This document shows positions 24,297 to 35,929 of a stretch of 64,000 bases of DNA, in pieces. Origin of the DNA: Glandiceps talaboti (Eukaryota > Hemichordata > Enteropneusta > Spengelidae); contig NC_135558.1 of assembly GCF_964340395.1 (NCBI RefSeq), forward strand, positions 8,722,501 to 8,786,500. Reading direction: 5' to 3'. The first letter of the stretch is position 1, and every line of letters begins with the position of its first letter. Position numbers and translations under genes: made by a program. Under the pieces are notes generated by a model, which was given only the letters and a program-made list of their open reading frames with translations, ran no database searches and was not told where the DNA came from.

Positions 24297-25004
24297 ATGA
24301 TCGATCGATCGATCGTCTTCCATCCATGGCCAGGAGGAGTCGACAGTTGCAGGTATGTGTTTATGTTTCGTGACATTTGTTGGCAATCCGCGACATTCAG
24401 CGTGGCTGTAATAGCTTTTGACAATTACCTCAATGTTTGTAAACCACCTGGTGTTCATGACCGATTCTCAAGTGGAAGATGTCGACATTTCATTTTATTC
24501 GGAATTTCGTTTCTCAGTATATTTCGTTCAGTAATCGTCACGGTCCTGGCGACGTTCACATACGATAGTATCAGTGGAATGTGTAAAGTGACGCGAGAGA
24601 AACGTGAATTCGGAAGAGACTTCCTGTATATCATTGGTTTTGCTGCCCCTGTTGTTGTCAGCATCACATTGTACTGTCTTATCCTAAGGAAAGTATTGAA
24701 ACACAATCAAAACATGGCATCCTGGGCTGAGCAACGAGGAATCAATGAAGCTGTTCAAAAGGCTCAGGAAATCAAACGTCTAAAGAACACCATTCGAGTG
24801 ACTGCAAAAACATTCGCGGTGTTCATCTATCTACTTGTATCACTCCTACAGTACATTATAATCAACGCCATTTATGCAGACTGTGCTATCAAGTATAGGT
24901 TTGCTCTCCGTACCTCACTTACAACCTCCATAATAGTCAACCCGAAAATTTCGACAGTGTCTGTCGCAGATGAGAACTCATTGCTACTCCAAGAAGACGA
25001 ATAG
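24297..25004 (+). pseudogene. Divergent, incomplete rhodopsin-type GPCR, transmembrane 3-7
   Basis: The 235-codon frame begins at about the first extracellular loop and lacks transmembrane segments 1-2. Trp11-Pro-Gly-Gly matches the loop-1 Trp motif. Cys18 and Asp42 are 24 residues apart, exactly the usual spacing from the helix-3 cysteine to the DRY motif, which here reads DNY (42-44), so the key Arg is lost. Cys96 would be the loop-2 disulfide partner. Helix 5 (108-130) has Pro118 and Tyr126. Helix 6 (173-190) lacks CWxP, and helix 7 ends in NPKIS (215-219) instead of NPxxY. Upstream in frame, 'HIANSE' hints at a worn helix 2 before a stop at 24246, with a GATC repeat at the junction. Loss of Arg, CWxP and Tyr together suggests decay, although an exon of a divergent, spliced receptor is possible. 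Confidence 0.6.
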
Positions 25005-25491
25005 AGTATCTCCAAGTTAAACAAATTGCTTTAACAGTAGGCGTACCCGTCAACTATTTTGGCAAAATTATGGAGTCAACCACTGCCAATGCGACACAAT
25101 AGCATTAGCCATCAACAGTGTAATATACATTTTCGTACTTTCAACAAGGTATTCAGAAAGTGACCACTGCCAATTTGAATATGAAACAAACATTCATTTT
25201 CAACTAGGTTTTATTTTTAAAAACACTATGTTCTAATCAATATTTATAATGCGTTTTGTTCGCATTTATAATTTTGAACGTGAATTTTGATTCCAAAAAA
25301 CAAAGGTTCTAATCTGAATTATTCCAGTGATTACAAAATGTTGATTGTGTGTAGCAGAGGTTATTTTTAGCTAGTCTTCATCAATACATAGGGCACTCAC
25401 TTGGCTTGAGTAATGAATAAACGATAGGAGCAGAAAACTATACTTAAACTACCACTTTATAGGAAAAACGTCCAGTCGGCAATTTAGGATT

Positions 25492-25770
25492 ATTTCTGCC
25501 TTTAGTACACTTGTTTTGATTTCTTTTGTCAACTTACATGATAATTTTAGGTTGTAAAATAGTACCTCAGTAACTTACTCAAGTATGACATCTTGGAAAA
25601 GGCTCCACTGCATTTGACATGAAAACCCTTTGTGATACCCTGTTTGTCTTGTTGGCGCTCTTCATTTTACATTTGTCAAGCTGAAATTGACGAGGTGATA
25701 TTTTATCATCCAAAATCATATTATGTAAGTAGATAGCAGTCATCAGTACAAGTGTACTAAAGACAGAAAT
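25492..25770. mobile_element. Small terminal-inverted-repeat element
   Basis: Arms 25492-25514 and 25748-25770 (atttctgcctttagtacact and its complement, extending to 23 bases) match with one difference. Looser pairing continues outward ('gtccagtcggcaatttagga' against 'gactgaaatttcctag'). The 233-base interior has no open frame. Non-autonomous DNA element by structure. Confidence 0.65.
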
Positions 25771-25840
25771 AAGCCTGACTGAAATTTCCTAGAATAATGC
25801 AGTAGTGTTAAATTTAATCAATAGATTACCCGGTGTAAAC

Positions 25841-26750
25841 TAATTGCCTTCCGTAGGAGTTGTTGTGGTGGTAGTCTTTGTTATCATCAACGTATATACC
25901 AAATTATATGAAATTTAAAGAATGCATTATGGTAATGCCTAAATACCAAAAATCATATATTATGCAAATGACTCATTAAAATCAAAGCTTTAAATGAAAC
26001 TTGTTTTTTGTCTTCGTCAGTGTGTTTTAAATTTACTATAGGAGATGAAATTCGAAAAAAAATCTAAGCTACATCAGGCTTGTATTCTTAAGATATTTCC
26101 TAATTACCAAATTAATAATCATTAATTATGCAAATGACCTATATCAACAAGCTTTAATGGACATGTTCATTGGTGAATGTATACAGTTAAATGAGTTAAA
26201 GCTTACATTCTTACGATATAATTTAATTTCTAGAAATCAATAATTATATGCAAATGCCTTATAAAAACTAAAGGTTATATCAAACAGCCTTATAGCATAC
26301 GCACGTCATTATCGATGTGTGTACCAATTTACATAAAGGTCGAGGGTCGCATTCTTACGACATTGTTTGTTTACCAAAACCATTCATTATGCAAATAACC
26401 CACTGAACTCAAAAGCTATCTGAACATGTTTTGTGGAACACTTGCGTTTTGTCATTCCCAGTGTATTTATGTAGAATTTGAAACTTGTAGTCTTAAGACA
26501 TTGAAATATCTCGAGGACGCTTGGCTTAAAATTTCAGAGTTTGGTATAAAATGCGATGATAACAGAGAGCACATGCCCGATATTTTTTTTATTTTGATGA
26601 ATTGATTGCATAATTAATAATTTTTGGTAATTATGCAATCTTCAAATCTTAATTGGCACACACGTCGTTGATAACAAAGAGCTCGTGTCCGATATCACTT
26701 GATGATGTGTACATACAGTTTTTACAGATTTTCTTACGGGAGGCATTCAG
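25841..26750. mobile_element. TIR element with internal tandem units carrying ATGCAAAT
   Basis: Left terminus ctaattgccttccgtagg (25841-25858) and right terminus cttacgggaggcattcag (26733-26750) are inverted repeats with a few differences. The interior is built from diverged tandem units of roughly 110-175 bp. Each has a 'ttaccaaa' stretch and a [T]ATGCAAAT octamer (about 25958, 26133, 26244 and 26385). Two copies of a 'gataacagagagc' type motif close the element. No transposase frame is present. Confidence 0.65.
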
Positions 26751-27840
26751 GGATTTTGTATTCTGATACTAGTCAATAACATGACAAGCCTACAGGTGAA
26801 GTTCAAGATCAATTTCCACAAAAAACAGCCTTTCTAATTTTCCATGATAATAACGTTAACATTATCGAACTATGAACTGATTTGTAGATGTCAACACCGA
26901 CACACGTCTATTGTCTTTGATGAAACGAAAATATGGTAACGCTCTATGTATTTGAAGAATTAGAAATACATTCATTAATTAATTCGAAGACTGACTCGGT
27001 TACGTTAATTTCCACAAAACTGTTTTCTACTACACAAAAAGACAAAGTAATTATATGTATCTGTTGATTGAGACATCTATTATGTTTAACTCAATGAAAC
27101 CATGGTAACGTCCTATGTATTCCTAGAATTAGAACCACCTTCATTAATAAAGATGTACCTATAATCACGCACTAGTATAAAATGCTTAATTTCGTTAACA
27201 GACTTTATAAGGAGTATCTTTTAGACAGGTGTACTGGTAGACAGATAGAAAAAGGGTCTCTATTATTAGTTCAGTCACCTAACACAGTTTCCAGTGCATT
27301 CAATTTAAAGCTTTGGTATCTCGAAATTATTTGTGTAATTCGTAACACGAACGTTGTGTAAATTGTAATAAAAACGTTGTGTCACCTAATTGAAACTTTA
27401 AAGTTACCTAATTTTGATAGTACTTCAATTTCATTACAAACTGATGCAGTATTGTCACAACTTACTCCAATATAAACACTTTTACTTGTATAAAAGAAAT
27501 GAAAGCCTTCATTGAAGACATCCCTAATTTACCACCATCATCCTCAATATTGGTTTGTGACAAATAGAAGAACTTGAATTTTCGTTAAAGTTTGACCCCC
27601 AGAAGATTAAGGTCAGGGTGAAATATAAAGATGCAAGTATAAAGGTCATATCTGATATACAAGGACACTGGCAGGTATTTGAAAAGTGCACCTTTTCTTC
27701 CTGAGTTATGAAAAAGTGTCCACAAATAACGCAATATGAAAGAAGTTGCTTTGTTATTTTCATTGGACCCTGTAATATATGAGAAGGCCTAGAGGGAAAA
27801 GAGACATGTTATTCATTAGAGTGTTATCTCATATATATGG

Positions 27841-27846
27841 TTTATT
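27841..27846 (-). terminator. Polyadenylation signal of the ChaC gene
   Basis: TTTATT on the plus strand is AATAAA on the transcript strand, about 95 bases beyond the stop codon at 27941. Confidence 0.6.
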
Positions 27847-27940
27847 GTCTACATTTCTACCTTTCAAAATCCAGATTGAACACATAACATAGAAATACAT
27901 AATTTTTGTCAATTAAGACAATAATAGAGGTAAGTGACAG

Positions 27941-28432
27941 TTAATCAGTTTTTCCCTCAGAAAGTTTGTACTTCTTTACCAAGTCCAGCAATTCAGATAA
28001 ATATGTTGATTCTTCTATTCCCGCCACCTGATGTAGAAATTCTATGATCCTGTATAGATATTCGTCATTTCTGCCTGCAGGTCCTGATGACCATGCTATA
28101 CATTTCGCTGTGTTTTCAATGGGCTCTGGTCCAACATATTGTACCAAATGTTTAGCGTTTTTTGTACAAACGTTGAAAATGTTAACCTCAACTTTAGATT
28201 CACTTTCATCTTTTGGAAAGAATGTGGTCTTGATTGGAGTATAAAGTTCTCTTCCCAGGAGATGGTCGAATGCTTCTTCTACTTTGTCATCCGGGATTTT
28301 ATATGCTATTCCCCAAACCTCACTCTGTAATAGAGGATCCAAAAGTGAATACAATGTATACCAAGTTCATGACAAGGATAAAAAGTTTGTTCATATGTTT
28401 ACAAGTCTTTTAAATTTTCTCTGCATATCTGG

Positions 28433-28496
<64 letters not shown>

Positions 28497-29055
28497 TAAA
28501 TTGCTAAATGACCCTGAATACGAATGCCAAGGTCGTGGATTTGTCTTAGGTAAAAGGTTTCCCCTTACATTTGTGAAGAGAATTCGTCGACACCCAACAA
28601 AACCAGTTATTGAACAAATTTAGATTTGACCTTGAATTGAAGATGATGGTCAAGGTCAGAAGTTTGTCAAAATAGTAAGCTTACCATTTCCACATTTCAT
28701 GTGCGTGTGCGATATCAGTGCCAGTATTTAGTTTGTGTAATTAAGTGGTAACAAAAATGTGTCCTATGTAAAAAGCTGTGCTGATAAATTGAATTTCTAT
28801 AGTCTTTCGGTTTTTTGGTAGTTATACAAGTCATTTGGAACCTTTCCATGATGCAAAAACACATGATAATGAGATCATAACATACCTGTTGGTCTTCAAC
28901 CAGCATAGCCATTCGTCCAGGCTGTGAAATGTGAATAAAAACTATGTTATGGTGGTAGTAAAAGTGCTATTATCATACATTGGAATTGAATTGAATGTTA
29001 TACCATAATGTGAATAAAAACTATGTTATCATGGTAGTAGTAGTAGTAGTAGTAA

Positions 29056-29111
<56 letters not shown>

Positions 29112-29996
29112 TCATACATTGGAATTGAATATTGAATGCCATACCATTTTTGTATTCATATCATTAAACCCGTGTTGGAGAAATGAAAAATGAGATATCA
29201 TGTCAGAACGAGTTTCCTTTCAGAGTATGATAATGTTTAGTATTATATCTATGACTTGCCACTGAAAAGCCTTTGTGTAGGATGTCTATTTTTAGTAGTT
29301 CAGTACAAACTATATAACAATATGCAAACTAAGTTTTATTCAGACCTCACATATAACATCATGTAGAAGCACACATTTATTAGTTTAGTGTAGAGATCAT
29401 TGGAGACGTGGAAACAAACTGTAAAAAAGGCGAATTACACATTTTATTTGTGGTTACAAAAAATGGTGAGGATGTGTTGTGTTATGGGTACGTGTGTGGC
29501 ATTATATTCTCTTGCTGGCCAGGGAACTTTGACATTAATTAAGTGATGTAAACGTAATGGTGTCTTAATTAATTACAAGTGGAGGACTGGGGAATTAGGT
29601 GGTGGTGATATTTTTACTGAACGGTTCTTGGGAAAGGGCCATGTTTTAGAAAAGGAATTAGGGAAAGGTCACTTATCACTTTGACTGTAATATTGTGTGA
29701 TTTCGGAATCCCACCGCTGCAACATCCCACCACTGCCACCACTGTAACATCAGAGCATATACAAATAATACAATCGGTGATGACAACTACCATGCAGCGA
29801 TTCAATTGTTAACAATTGTGGTGTGAGTTCATTTAGTTGATTGCAAACATTTTACCTTTTCGGGTGTTCCTCTGAATTCGGTACTCTCCTGCCAGAAGCG
29901 AATACAAAACCCTTGAATGCGACCAACTACCTTCTGTTCGAAAGAAAAGTCTGGTTTCCATATTAGGGACCCATAACCAAAGACCCACTGAGACAT
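27941..29996 (-). CDS. CHAC2: ChaC-type glutathione-specific gamma-glutamylcyclotransferase, three exons
   Basis: Enzymes of this cytosolic family split glutathione into 5-oxoproline and Cys-Gly. Exon 1 is 29856-29996 (47 codons, donor AAG|GTAAAA), exon 2 is 28886-28921 (36 bases, donor CAG|GTATGT) and exon 3 is 27941-28324 (127 codons plus TAA). All junctions are in phase 0 and both acceptors have pyrimidine-rich tracts. The 186-residue product is close to the roughly 180 residues of ChaC2. Motifs in order: [14 protein letters not shown] near the N-terminus (substrate loop), [17 protein letters not shown] across junction 1, [14 protein letters not shown] across junction 2, GRELY with Glu85 as likely catalytic acid, and '[11 protein letters not shown]' plus '[12 protein letters not shown]' near the end. 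The frame continues upstream of the chosen ATG to a GTG, which I rejected. ChaC2-like length rather than ChaC1-like; orthology to one vertebrate paralogue is inferred. Confidence 0.95.
28434..28495. repeat. (GT)n microsatellite in ChaC intron 2
   Basis: About 30 uninterrupted GT units within the 561-base intron between exons 2 and 3. Confidence 0.97.
29036..29110. repeat. (TAG)n microsatellite in ChaC intron 1
   Basis: About 25 TAG units with one TAA variant. A 'catacattggaattgaat' segment occurs on both sides (near 28976 and 29114), so the microsatellite sits inside a small local duplication. Confidence 0.95.
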
Positions 29997-30414
29997 GACT
30001 ACAGCGCACAGGCTCGACGCCGATCCTCTTCGGACGCTGTATGTGTTCCGGCCATAATTCACCAGCTGATCACAGTCACGCCCACACGTACACCTGCCCT
30101 CCCTCGACAGTTAGTGGTGTTACCTATCGTTTCTATGTTTTTGTAAATGTACTAATGGTAGACATATAAATGACATGCACTGTGATGGCATGACCCAGAG
30201 GACATGACATGACAATAACTAATTGCTATGAAATGATCCAATATATATGAAGAATAAAACATGTTCTGCCCTTTTTTATTTACTTGAGTAATTAGCCACA
30301 GGTTACCAGCCTCCCTTGTTCCCATTAATGAATAACGTACCCATGTCTTTAGAAACGCGTACGCTTCCGCTCACCCCGCACCTGGTGTTGTTGATTTAAG
30401 ATCACGCCCTCACG

Positions 30415-30426
30415 CGGCCATCTTGA
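30415..30426 (-). promoter_or_regulatory. Possible YY1-type site upstream of the ChaC gene
   Basis: On the transcript strand the sequence reads CAAGATGGCCGC, close to the YY1 consensus, about 420 bases before the ChaC start codon. In animals such sites often lie at transcription starts. A GGG|GTGAGC donor-like sequence follows on the same strand, so an untranslated first exon is possible. Inferred only. Confidence 0.25.
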
Positions 30427-30980
30427 ATTTTCTTTCTTGGCTAAAACTTGTACGTATGGGTATAAACACACACACACACACACAAACTCGTGCAGAAAAA
30501 TGGTGACCCCAATAAACGTCCCCTTCCCTTGTAATTTTTGTGTTGTCCCTTATGTCATTGGATAGACGAAAGCTTACACCACAACATATAACACGCTATC
30601 AGCGAACTGAGATATAAACGATCATGCTGTCTGTGGTCGTTAAATTACATGTGGGTTATAGCAATGCCTTGGTTATATGGGTACAAGTACGTATATACCC
30701 TGTAATCAAGATATGAAGACACTGACTGAGATTGGATGTGCGACCACTCGTACTCTTACTCGAGGAAAGCTTCCAATCAGAAACGTCACCCCTACTGTGA
30801 GTGTAATTAAGTCAACATCCATTGATAAGCTTATATCAATATGTTGCTGTAGTAGTTTTTGTTTGTCTTTTTTAGTCTGCCATTACTCGGTAAACGACCG
30901 CTCCTGAAATTTATTTTGGTTCAACTCATGAGCCAAATATTCCGTCCCCCTTTCAGACCATCATAATTTTGAATCAGAAT

Positions 30981-31019
30981 GCCCCCCCCCCATTTCTCCC
31001 CAGCCCCCCCCCCCCCCCT
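30981..31019. repeat. Two poly-C tracts
   Basis: C10 and C17 runs are separated by 'atttctccccag'. The minus strand is correspondingly G-rich and could form a quadruplex. Confidence 0.85.
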
Positions 31020-31795
31020 CTGCCGTAAATTCTGACCCCAGCCTGACAGATTCCAAGCCAGGGGGACTGACCAGGGGGAGACATTAAATAATATATGTTA
31101 CACTTTACTTGATATACCAATGTGTACTATACACAAGTAAGTATGTGACAACGTACGTTATTACCTTGGTAACACAGTACACAGTTGATAAACCATAATT
31201 TTAAAAAATGAATTATTAGGTCTCAAAGTCACCTTTGAAAAAGTATGTTAAATTAAATCGCGTAATTATTGACTGAAATTCTTGGCAGAGACTTGCGAAT
31301 CGTTCTGCCCGCAGCTCTATTCTTAATTCTACGTAGCTCAAATGGTTTATTTTTCTTGTCTTTGTATTGTCACGATTTCATATTTCCATGCCCATATAGA
31401 TAAAACTAAACCAATTTATTCAAAAAGTTGGCCAGGTACAATGAAAGTGTTTGAAGCTCATTAGACGGTCCCTGGTAGGTTAAAGCTGAAACACGTTCCA
31501 AGAGTGTATTTATAACACTTGAGTGCTTATTAACCTCGATTTTGAAGGTGATTAACCATAGACCGTGTAGAGTGTATGGATTAACAAACTGCCGATGGCT
31601 ACAATTTAAATGCCATGTACTAACTTTACTTGATGTGCAAGTGTTCAGTGATACTGATCGAATTAACTACGACTTTAAATTTGAAGACCTGGGGAGATAA
31701 AGTTATAACAAAATTTTCTCTCGGGTCATCATGATTGACTTTGATTGTGATGATGCATTGCAAAGATGGTGATGCAAAAAACTGCTATTTATAAA
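31020..31795. other. Non-coding stretch, no gene recognised
   Basis: AT-rich, no long open frame, no repeat that I could match inside the window. Confidence 0.5.
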
Positions 31796-31799
31796 AAGA

Positions 31800-31992
31800 G
31801 AATATATTTATGTATATTGAAAACACTGTCAAAATTACATTTTAATCATTTAAGCCCGAAGTATTTGTAGCTGTTTCATCACATGTGTTTTTAACATAGT
31901 TGTGTAGCTGTATACGCGATAAATCAAATCAGAATGATTTTAGGGTCCGCATCCAAAACTCAGCGCCCTCAACGGCAATCATGATTTCAACC
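31800..31992 (-). repeat. Dispersed repeat R2, copy 1 (inverted)
   Basis: On the minus strand it contains 'gccgttgagggcgctgagt', 'gatgcggaccc' and 'gtatacagctacaca', matching the copy at 56885-57290 and, more loosely, 38430-38760 and 34930-35110. No open frame. It directly abuts the M1 element at 32021. Confidence 0.6.
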
Positions 31993-32020
31993 TCTTTCTA
32001 TGCTACTTTGGCCAAAAATG

Positions 32021-32419
32021 TGTGGTTCCAACGACGTTCAATTCTAGAATAGGTGGGGTAGGTAGATTGTATATTTTTATTTATTTTTTTTAAATTTCAT
32101 GTGTGAGTGTCTAGTCTAGTTCAGGTAGTTTTATTTTCAACTTTATATTCTTTTTAAACTGATGTTAGTTTCCGCACCTCAATACCATTGCATCACAAAT
32201 GTCCTTACGTCCGATGCCAGCACCATTAGGACAGTTCTACTGGCATGGCATAGTTTAGGTCCGGTCTGACAGCGATGGCGTCGCGAACATAATTGAATAT
32301 CACTATATCTCAAGAGACTTCATAATATTCGCGATTTTATTATTTTTTTTCTCGATTGCATAAAAATTGTTTAGGATCGGCAGAGAAAACATGGGTGGGG
32401 TCGAGTAACCGGAACCACA
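32021..32419 (+). mobile_element. MITE-like element, family M1 copy 2
   Basis: Perfect 9-bp terminal inverted repeats: tgtggttcc (32021) and ggaaccaca (32411-32419). The interior matches 11717-12078, with 'aggtggggtaggtagatt', 'gtgagtgtctagt' and 'tattattttttttctcga'. A segment of about 120 bases near 32180-32300 differs in content between the copies. No coding capacity. Confidence 0.65.
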
Positions 32420-32429
32420 GAACTTTTTT

Positions 32430-33330
32430 TATTACGCATTACGAATAATGTCGACTATTGATTGTCATGTAGAGTGTCTAAATATTGCTGTTTTAACTAT
32501 TTTCCAGCGAAGAGATTGCGGTTGCCTGATCTAAAATGATATTCCAGTTAGAACTACTGCAGTGTTAGCGTAACATGGCGACAGATTCAAAATTGAGCTT
32601 TTCCTCACGATTTATACTAAGTTGTCACCACCAATTACGGATTATAATGACCATTTGTACAGATACAATGTGGGTTTTTTTTTATGAGTAATTGGTCAAT
32701 TTGTAGTGAATATATCTTTGGTTACTAGGTGAAAAGAAATGTCATAGTTGCAGCTAGTGCAGGCTTAAGGATCAAATCGAAGACAATATTTTGTGTGTTG
32801 ATAATAAAGCCATTTTGATCGCTTTTGGCGAGCGAGCTCTAGATTTGAGGCATGATAGCGAAGCCTTAAAAAGTCGGACCGGTTTGTGTAGTCGTGATTT
32901 TCTGCTAAATGCCGTGAATGGCCAGGTGTCCAAATCGTCGTACAAAATAACAGTTTAGGACTTGTGGATTTATTGAAATCAATTCTTTCTGCATGTGTTC
33001 TGCCAAAACTCTATCGCATCTGTAGGCAGTACGTACTAGTTGTGAATTGTCGTTTGTTATTGATGTGTCGAAAAATTGAGACATTACCGAAATACATGTA
33101 GATGGTATTTCCTCCCGTTTCTTCAACATATATTTATACTTCTGGGAATAAATGAGTATCATTGTTATTGTTAATTTACCAGTGCTGTGATTGGCCTGTG
33201 ATACCATTTGTTTGCATTCTTTCAGCTAAATAATTCTTGACAGATTTAACCACTATTTTGTAGTTAATAAGCTTAAAGCTAGAACGCTATGACATCGTTT
33301 CTTTAGCACCCATTTTCTGTGATATCTTTA
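32430..33330. other. Non-coding stretch, no gene recognised
   Basis: A 100-codon minus frame (32905-33207) has no motif, signal or splice support. Nothing else seen. Confidence 0.5.
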
Positions 33331-33376
33331 TGTATGTATGTATGTATGTATGTATGTATGTATGTATGTGTGTATG

Positions 33377-33407
<31 letters not shown>

Positions 33408-33419
33408 CTATGTATGTAT
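33331..33419. repeat. (TATG)n microsatellite
   Basis: Roughly 22 TATG units with small interruptions. Confidence 0.97.
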
Positions 33420-33782
33420 GTTCGTATGCCAGCCCTTGTTTATCCATCCATCCGTCCCTCAAGCACTCCAACTACATTGAATTTGTCCATCTAAAGGTTA
33501 ATTTATTCATTTCTGTCAGCGCACTTGTTTAACAATTGTGTGCATGACACTGGCAGACTTGTCGACAACCTACAACAGTAATGATCGTTCCTTTCAAATT
33601 AAGCCAAGTGATCATGTTTTTTATTCTATACAACTCTCTCGTGCAATTCTAACCAATCAAATGCTAATTCGTATTCAGCAAGCATTCCTTGAGGGCATGA
33701 AGTGTCAATTTTGAAATGAACTCAACATACTACAATTTTGCTCCTTAAATACGTTCAATATTTAACCAAGACTTTCAGTTCT

Positions 33783-33894
33783 GTTTATAACTTCATGACG
33801 TCGAATGGTCCAGCGTTTTAACATTTACAACTGTCGCTGTTAAAGATTGTGCAACATTAATAGAAAACAACATTTGCTTCACTAAGCTTTCAGG
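33783..33894 (+). promoter_or_regulatory. Candidate promoter and untranslated first exon of receptor A
   Basis: A TTATAA box (33784-33789) and a CRE-like TGACGTCG (33796-33803) precede a stretch ending in TTTCAG|GTAAGA (exon end 33894). The next strong acceptor on this strand that leads into a gene is AG at 35921-35922, seven bases before the receptor start codon. An intron of about 2 kb between them is plausible but unproven. Confidence 0.3.
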
Positions 33895-34486
33895 TAAGAC
33901 ATTTGCATTTTATATCAGTTCAACTTATTGCAATCGGTAGAGATTTCTGATGAATTTGGATATGCCTTTAAAGGCAACATAGGCGATGCTGATTTTATCT
34001 TGGCTATATTTTTTTATATATAGTGAACTCATTTATACGTTATTTTCATTACTTCTACATTGCTCCAAACTCCATCTGTTTCCGAGAATGCATAGGCCCA
34101 GTCTACAGCAGGACTATACTAAGCCAGGTGAACAATCTCAACTCAATTTATGACTAGTAGCGTACACGTGTCACTGGATTTGTATTTCCTAACTTCTTTA
34201 GAATCCACCTAAATTACATAAATACTGGTCAGGAACCATTTACTATCACATTGATATACTAAATTTTGATAATCGGGTAGGAATTTTGAATAATTTGGTT
34301 GTGCTTTCAATTCCTTTGTAGTACTAGATGAGTTTATGCTCTATTCACCAAAACCTACATTTATTGAAATGCATGGATATTGGAATTGATTCCTTTCACT
34401 TCGAAAGACTAAGTTGAAATGTATGTCACTTTATGCGAATTGTGGAATATATTAGTATATGTGATATAAATAGGCTGTCACGTCAT

Positions 34487-34487
34487 T

Positions 34488-34518
<31 letters not shown>

Positions 34519-34690
34519 TAATACTTTATTTTTCTATAGCGACTTCCATCAAAACAATAACAAACCACCTCACAATAAAATATATAACAAATGATTTAAA
34601 AATACAATGATAAAAGTAAGACCAGCTCGAAAACAATGATAAAAGTAAGACCAGCTTGAAAACAATGATAAAAGTAAGACCAGCTCGACT
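34487..34690. repeat. (AAT)n microsatellite plus a 29-bp unit repeated three times
   Basis: An ATA run (34487-34518) is followed by 'ctttatttttctatagcg', a phrase common at retroelement ends. Then come three tandem 29-base units containing 'acaatgataaaagtaagacc' at about 34604, 34633 and 34662. Confidence 0.8.
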
Positions 34691-34929
34691 AATGTAAAAT
34701 GATGAAAAGAATGATATGGACAACATTTCGATGATTTATCCATAGTGCTTTTGGAAAAGGTGCGTTTTAAGAGATGTTTTAAAAGAAGCGACAGATGGTG
34801 ACACTCTAATTTCTGAAGTTTGCATGCATATAATATTTCTATGAATTGTTCAAACACCCTAGAATATCAATCAGTTTGAAGTTGTACTAGCTGCAAGTGG
34901 ATGGAACGTTTGTTGAAATTGTTTTGCTA

Positions 34930-35110
34930 GTGATGATGATTTTACGCGAAATATCGTACACTCTGTACAGTATCCAATCACTTGTGACTAGACATATGTG
35001 TGTAGCTGAACACATAGTATGGTGCCGCAAATTAAATTCAATTTTGGGTCCGTACCCGTAAAATCAGTGCCCCAATACTAGCATGAGGGCAACCTCCTAC
35101 TGATCAGTGC
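34930..35110 (-). repeat. Dispersed repeat R2, copy 2 (inverted)
   Basis: Reads on the minus strand like 38550-38760. Landmarks are 'cgtacactctgtacagtat' (plus-strand reading), then 'gtgtagctgaacacatagta' and 'gggtccgtaccc'. More diverged than the other copies. Confidence 0.5.
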
Positions 35111-35579
35111 TCTACTACTGATGAATAAAATCGACCTCTCATAAACATGAACAGTGTCTAATTATTGGTATTTTAACAATTATTAGCGAAAATATTGTTG
35201 GTGGTCTGAGTAAAACCAATGATACTTCAGTTCTACAGCTGGTGGAGGTTTGAGGGCTTAGACGTCTTATTATCATACTTCGAACTTATACTGATGCATC
35301 AAATCATGATCATCTTACAAACACATTAACTTGGGTAAAGTAGTATCAATTTGTAGTTGTCTACTTGGTTTGTATCCTACAAGATGATACAGATGTCCTA
35401 GGTGTAAATAGTTTTAGTGGTAATGTGTACCTTTAAACACTTTTTATTAGTTGGTGGGTTTTTTTCTTTTGTTGAGTTGCTTCCACAACTGGCGTATTTA
35501 TCATGTTTTATTCATGTTTTCCATATGTGATGATTTGAATGATCTCTCTCCCATCCCTTCCACTACCACGTCCTCTTTT

Positions 35580-35650
35580 CCCATCATCATATCCACCACC
35601 ACAACCACAACTACCACCACCACCTTCATCATCACCAACATCATCATCCA

Positions 35651-35685
<35 letters not shown>

Positions 35686-35860
35686 CCACCATCATCGTCA
35701 TCATATCGTCATCGTCATCACCATCGTCGTCATCATCATCATCATCATTATCATCATCAACACCATCATCATCATCATCATTACTACCATCACAACCGCC
35801 ACCACCACCGATATCATCGTCATCATTATCATCATCTTCTTCATCATCTTAATTCTTCTT
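35580..35860. repeat. Long (ATC)n compound microsatellite just upstream of receptor A
   Basis: About 280 bases of ATC, ACC and GTC triplets with TTC variants. It ends about 70 bases before the receptor coding exon, so in the proposed gene it lies in the 5' intron next to the acceptor. Confidence 0.95.
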
Positions 35861-35929
35861 CTTCATACTATAAATTGAGCAGTTAAGAAATATTACTGAC
35901 GAGTTATTTTGTTCACTTACAGCAGCATT

